64,000 nucleotides of DNA. It comes from Nibrella saemangeumensis. Its GTDB lineage: Bacteria > Bacteroidota > Bacteroidia > Cytophagales > Spirosomataceae. The notes beneath the pieces were generated by a model. The model was not told the origin of the DNA and ran no database searches. It saw only the letters and a program-made list of their open reading frames with translations. The DNA is taken from positions 62,001 to 126,000 of the forward strand of contig NZ_BAABHD010000021.1 of assembly GCF_039541915.1 (NCBI RefSeq), read 5' to 3'. Numbering within the stretch: position 1 is the stretch's first letter; every line of letters begins with the position of its first letter. Of the stretch, positions 61,042-64,000 are shown piece by piece. A program made the position numbers and the translations under genes.

Positions 61042-61662
61042 ATGCCCCGTCGTCGCACATCCTTTGGTCTTGACGAGGAAACGCTCTGGGATCAATTCCG
61101 CAGTGGAAACGAGAAAGCGTTTGCCCAGCTCTATCAGGAATACGTACAGGTGTTATACCACTACTGTACACACTTTGCCAGCGATAAGGCTCTTATTAAG
61201 GATTGTATCCACGACTTGTTTGTGGAACTGTGGAAGCACCGGCAAAACATAGGCCCAACTACTTCGGTCCGGTTTTACCTCATGGCATCCATCAAGCGTA
61301 AACTGGTTCGCCACCTCACGGCCGAACAGAAGTTTAGCAGCCAGGATGATGCCCGTCCCGGTGAGTTACTGACCGGAAGCGATCCTTCGTACGAAAGCAC
61401 GCTGATCTCTCAGGAAGAAGATCTTCACATGAACGACTGCCTGCAAAAGGCAATCGAACGTCTGCCCCGCCGTCAGCGCGAGGCCGTTTACCTGCGGTAC
61501 TATCAGAATATGTCCAATGAAGAGATCTCGGAGTTGATGCAGATCAATATCCAATCGGTGTACAACCTGATCTTCGGGGCGCTGAGTAATCTGAAAAAGT
61601 ACATTTCTCCCGAAAAGGTTGTTTTAGGCATCAGTATGATGTTGGGAAGTTTCCTGATGTAA
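61042..61662 (+). CDS. ECF-like RNA polymerase sigma factor
   Basis: 206 residues. Region 2 at about 18-90 (FRSGNEKAFAQLYQEYVQV, LIKDCIHDLFVELWKHRQ) and region 4 at about 130-185 (AIERLPRRQREAVYLRYYQN, MSNEEISELMQINIQSVYNL). No adjacent FecR-type anti-sigma gene is present. The C-terminus has an extra hydrophobic tail (VVLGISMMLGSFLM). Targets unknown. Confidence 0.92.
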   Translation: MPRRRTSFGLDEETLWDQFRSGNEKAFAQLYQEYVQVLYHYCTHFASDKALIKDCIHDLFVELWKHRQNIGPTTSVRFYLMASIKRKLVRHLTAEQKFSSQDDARPGELLTGSDPSYESTLISQEEDLHMNDCLQKAIERLPRRQREAVYLRYYQNMSNEEISELMQINIQSVYNLIFGALSNLKKYISPEKVVLGISMMLGSFLM

Positions 61663-61704
61663 ATCAGTCTTTCTTCCATTAATCTACAAACCTTCTTTTG
61701 CGGG

Positions 61705-61735
61705 TTGCAATACTCCTTGTGGGCGGATAGTTTCG
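61705..61735 (+). promoter_or_regulatory. Predicted promoter of rarA, close to the start codon
   Basis: TTG at 61705-61707, 20-nt spacer, TAGTTTCG at 61728-61735 (7 of 8 to TAnnTTTG). The box ends 4 nt before the rarA ATG, so the transcript would be leaderless or nearly so. Confidence 0.35.
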
Positions 61736-61739
61736 CCCT

Positions 61740-63011
61740 ATGAATCCTGCTATTATTCCCCTGGCTGAGCGGATGCGCCCGCAAAGTCTGGATGAGGTTA
61801 TTGGTCAGCAGAAACTGATTGGCCCTAAAGGCCCATTGCGCCGGGCGGTCGAGTCGAACCGTCTTCCGTCGATGATTTTCTGGGGGCCGCCGGGAGTTGG
61901 TAAAACTACCCTGGCTCAATTGGTTGCGGAAGGTACCAGGCGTCCATTCGTCAGCCTCAGCGCCATTAGTTCTGGGGTGAAGGACGTCCGTGAGGTACTG
62001 AACCGCCCAGCCGGCCTGTTCCCTCCTGTTGTTTTTATCGACGAAATCCACCGCTTCAACAAGGGTCAGCAGGATGCGTTGCTGGGTGCTGTGGAGAAGG
62101 GACAAATTACCCTGATCGGGGCTACCACCGAAAATCCATCGTTTGAGGTAAACTCGGCCCTGCTGTCACGCTGTCAGGTCTACGTGCTGGAATCACTCAG
62201 CCGCGACGAACTGGTGCAAGTGGTAAACCGTGCGCTGGAGAAGGATACCTACCTTAGTCAAAAGAAGATTCGGGTCGAGTCGTACGATGCACTGCTACGG
62301 CTGTCGGGTGGAGACGGTCGCAAACTGCTGAACCTGCTGGAACTGGTTGCCTCCTCGCACTTCAGCGATGAGGAACTGGTCATCACCGACGACCTGGTCA
62401 CCGAGGTAGCGCAGCAAAACATTGCCCGCTACGATAAATCCGGTGAGCAGCACTACGACATCATCTCCGCCTTTATTAAATCCCTGCGCGGCTCTGACCC
62501 CAATGCGGCTCTGTACTGGATGGCCCGGATGATTAATGCCGGTGAAGATCCGGAGTTCATCGCCCGGCGTATGCTGATTCTGGCCTCAGAAGATATTGGC
62601 AACGCCAATCCAACGGCGCTTATTATGGCGCAGAACGCCATGCAGGCCGTCCGGATGATTGGCTATCCGGAGTCGCGCATTATCCTGTCGCAGGTAGCCG
62701 TTTATCTGGCAACGTCTTCCAAGAGTAACGCCAGCTATGTAGCCATCAACGACGCCATGGAACTGGCGGAAAAGACCAGCCACCTGCCCGTGCCGCTGCA
62801 CCTGCGTAATGCGCCAACCAAGCTGATGAAACAGATCGGCTACGGCGACAAGTACCAGTACGCCCACGATTTTGCCGGCAACTTTGTCCAACAGAATTTC
62901 ATGCCCGAAGAGCTAAAAGGCCAAAAGCTCTATGATCCCGGCCAGAACGCCCGCGAAGCCGAAATCAGAAAGAACCTACAGAAGTGGTGGGGCGAGTGGT
63001 ACGACTATTAA
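61740..63011 (+). CDS. rarA: Replication-associated recombination protein A (MgsA/RarA)
   Basis: 423 residues. PLAERMRPQSLDEVIGQQKL opening, Walker A GPPGVGKTT at 49-57, Walker B VVFIDEIHRFNKGQQDALLG, sensor 1 GATTENPSFEVNSALLSRCQ, then the RarA-specific tetramerisation region with SGEQHYDIISAFIKSLRGSD and MLILASEDIGNANPTALIMA. An AAA+ ATPase acting at stalled replication forks. Its stop overlaps the convergent argC stop by 4 nt. Confidence 0.97.
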   Translation: MNPAIIPLAERMRPQSLDEVIGQQKLIGPKGPLRRAVESNRLPSMIFWGPPGVGKTTLAQLVAEGTRRPFVSLSAISSGVKDVREVLNRPAGLFPPVVFIDEIHRFNKGQQDALLGAVEKGQITLIGATTENPSFEVNSALLSRCQVYVLESLSRDELVQVVNRALEKDTYLSQKKIRVESYDALLRLSGGDGRKLLNLLELVASSHFSDEELVITDDLVTEVAQQNIARYDKSGEQHYDIISAFIKSLRGSDPNAALYWMARMINAGEDPEFIARRMLILASEDIGNANPTALIMAQNAMQAVRMIGYPESRIILSQVAVYLATSSKSNASYVAINDAMELAEKTSHLPVPLHLRNAPTKLMKQIGYGDKYQYAHDFAGNFVQQNFMPEELKGQKLYDPGQNAREAEIRKNLQKWWGEWYDY

Positions 63012-63994
63012 AACCCTACCGACTTCAGTCGCAACCCCGTGTCTTCCGGTAAACCAAAAATCAGGTTCATGTTCTGAACCGCCTGGCCAGAAGCTCCTTT
63101 CGTCAGGTTGTCGATGGCGCTGGTGATGAGCAACTGACCGTCGTGCTTTTCCAGGTGAATCAGGCATTTGTTGGTATTGACCACCTGCTTCAGGTCAATG
63201 GGTGCGTCGCTGACGTGGGTAAACGGATGGGCTGCATAGTACTCATGGTACAACGCTTTAGCCTCTTCGCGGCTACCGGTGAACGTGGTGTATACATTGG
63301 CCATAATACCCCGCGTATAGTCACCCCGGTACGGCACAAAGTTGATGGCGTTGTCGAACCCGGTCTGCAAGGCCGCAACGCTCTGCCGGATTTCTTTCAG
63401 GTGCTGGTGCGTAAAGGCCTTGTAGATCGAGATATTGTTGTTGCGCCAGGTAAAGTGCGTGGTCGGGCTCAGGGCCTGCCCGGCTCCGGTTGAGCCCGTA
63501 ATGGCGCTGACATGAACGTCGTCCTGCAGCAAACCGGCGTTGGCCAACGGCAGCAAGGCAAGCTCGATACTGGTGGCAAAGCAGCCTGGGTTGGCAATCC
63601 TGTTGGCGGGTTGGATTCGCTCCCGCTGGAGTTCGGGCAAGCCATAAACAAAGCCGTTTGACTCGTCGCGGAAGTCGGTGCTGAGGTCGATTACCTTTAC
63701 GGTGTCCGGCACCGGGTTCTCCGCCAGAAACTTAGCGGATTCGCCATGACCGGAGCACAGGAAGATCACGTTCAGGTCCGGCTGGGCCAGCAGCGCAGCT
63801 GGCTCATCGCCGGAGAACAGCAGGTCGGTATCGCCGAGCAAATCTGTATGGGTATTGTACACCGGTTTACCCGCCTGGCTCTTACTATGGACAAACGCAA
63901 GGCGGGCGTTGGGATGATTAATCAGTATTCGTAACAATTCACCGCCTGTATAGCCGGCTCCGCCAATGATGCCGATGTTTATGGTATTAGTCAT
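63008..63994 (-). CDS. argC: N-acetyl-gamma-glutamyl-phosphate reductase
   Basis: 328 residues, complete. NADP-binding start MTNTINIGIIGGAGYTGGEL, catalytic C138 in RIANPGCFATSIELALLPL, then ITGSTGAGQALSPTTHFTWR and VNFVPYRGDYTRGI. Third step of arginine biosynthesis. The rest of the arg genes, if clustered, would lie beyond the right edge of the window on this strand upstream. It is convergent with rarA. Confidence 0.97.
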   Translation of the reverse strand: MTNTINIGIIGGAGYTGGELLRILINHPNARLAFVHSKSQAGKPVYNTHTDLLGDTDLLFSGDEPAALLAQPDLNVIFLCSGHGESAKFLAENPVPDTVKVIDLSTDFRDESNGFVYGLPELQRERIQPANRIANPGCFATSIELALLPLANAGLLQDDVHVSAITGSTGAGQALSPTTHFTWRNNNISIYKAFTHQHLKEIRQSVAALQTGFDNAINFVPYRGDYTRGIMANVYTTFTGSREEAKALYHEYYAAHPFTHVSDAPIDLKQVVNTNKCLIHLEKHDGQLLITSAIDNLTKGASGQAVQNMNLIFGLPEDTGLRLKSVGF

Positions 63995-64000
63995 TGGAAA

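Noticed and set aside
63008..63011. Overlap of rarA and argC stop codons as a possible regulatory feature
   Set aside because: A 4-nt convergent overlap is common and no terminator or antisense signal is visible there.

Overview
The window looks like a piece of chromosome from an aerobic Bacteroidota, most likely Cytophagales near Spirosoma (inference). The supporting signs are type IX secretion (T9SS) C-terminal signals of both the A and the B (CHU_C) kind, PorP/SprF-like outer-membrane proteins, a TonB-dependent receptor, LytS/LytTR signalling, DUF1080 and COG3573-type enzymes, and several sites matching the Bacteroidota sigma promoter (TTG, about 19 nt, TAnnTTTG). No rRNA, tRNA, CRISPR array, transposase or phage gene was seen.

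Layout. 1-5.2 kb: two FtsX/MacB-type permeases (the first cut by the window edge), then an NtrC-type sigma-54 activator, a small exported protein and an NtrY-like histidine kinase. 5.3-8.3 kb: two tandem small membrane proteins, a LytS-type kinase, a small XRE regulator and a LytTR response regulator, with 21-bp-phased direct repeats in front of two promoters. 8.5-16.4 kb: the most unusual part. It has a membrane-anchored AraC-type regulator with a TPR tail, followed by three genes for exported proteins (two with Chlamydia-PMP-like beta-helix repeats). The exported genes sit between two inverted copies of a roughly 260-bp, highly foldable repeat. Two are preceded by arrays of a second 21-bp-phased repeat placed exactly 64 bp from the start codon.

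16.4-33.4 kb: mostly ordinary envelope and metabolic genes: TlpA-like thioredoxin, S41 protease, beta-propeller lactonase-like protein, DUF1080 protein, TonB receptor, zinc aminopeptidase-like protein, DUF3108 protein, a PorP/SprF-like protein, the divergent GDSL esterase / LolD-like ATPase / YbbP-like permease trio, a YceI protein and a FAD dehydrogenase. 33.5-41 kb: a giant type-B T9SS adhesin with 16 four-cysteine Ig-like repeats and its downstream SprF-like partner. 41.5-47.2 kb: a WD40/TolB-like outer-membrane protein, an amino-acid-oxidase-like FAD enzyme, cmk and a GNAT acetyltransferase.

47.2-59.1 kb: a long minus-strand cluster that reads as the non-phosphorylating L-fucose pathway (dehydratase, ketodeoxyfuconate dehydrogenase, FAH-family hydrolase, fuconolactonase, fucose dehydrogenase, FucP-like transporter, mutarotase). 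It is followed by lutA, lutB and lutC, which would oxidise the L-lactate that pathway produces. The lut genes are split by a small block holding a membrane protein, an XRE regulator, a zeta-toxin-like kinase and a 51-residue candidate partner. 59.2-64 kb: adenine deaminase, an ECF-like sigma factor, rarA and argC.

All calls come from reading the sequence and translations by eye; no database or folding program was run.
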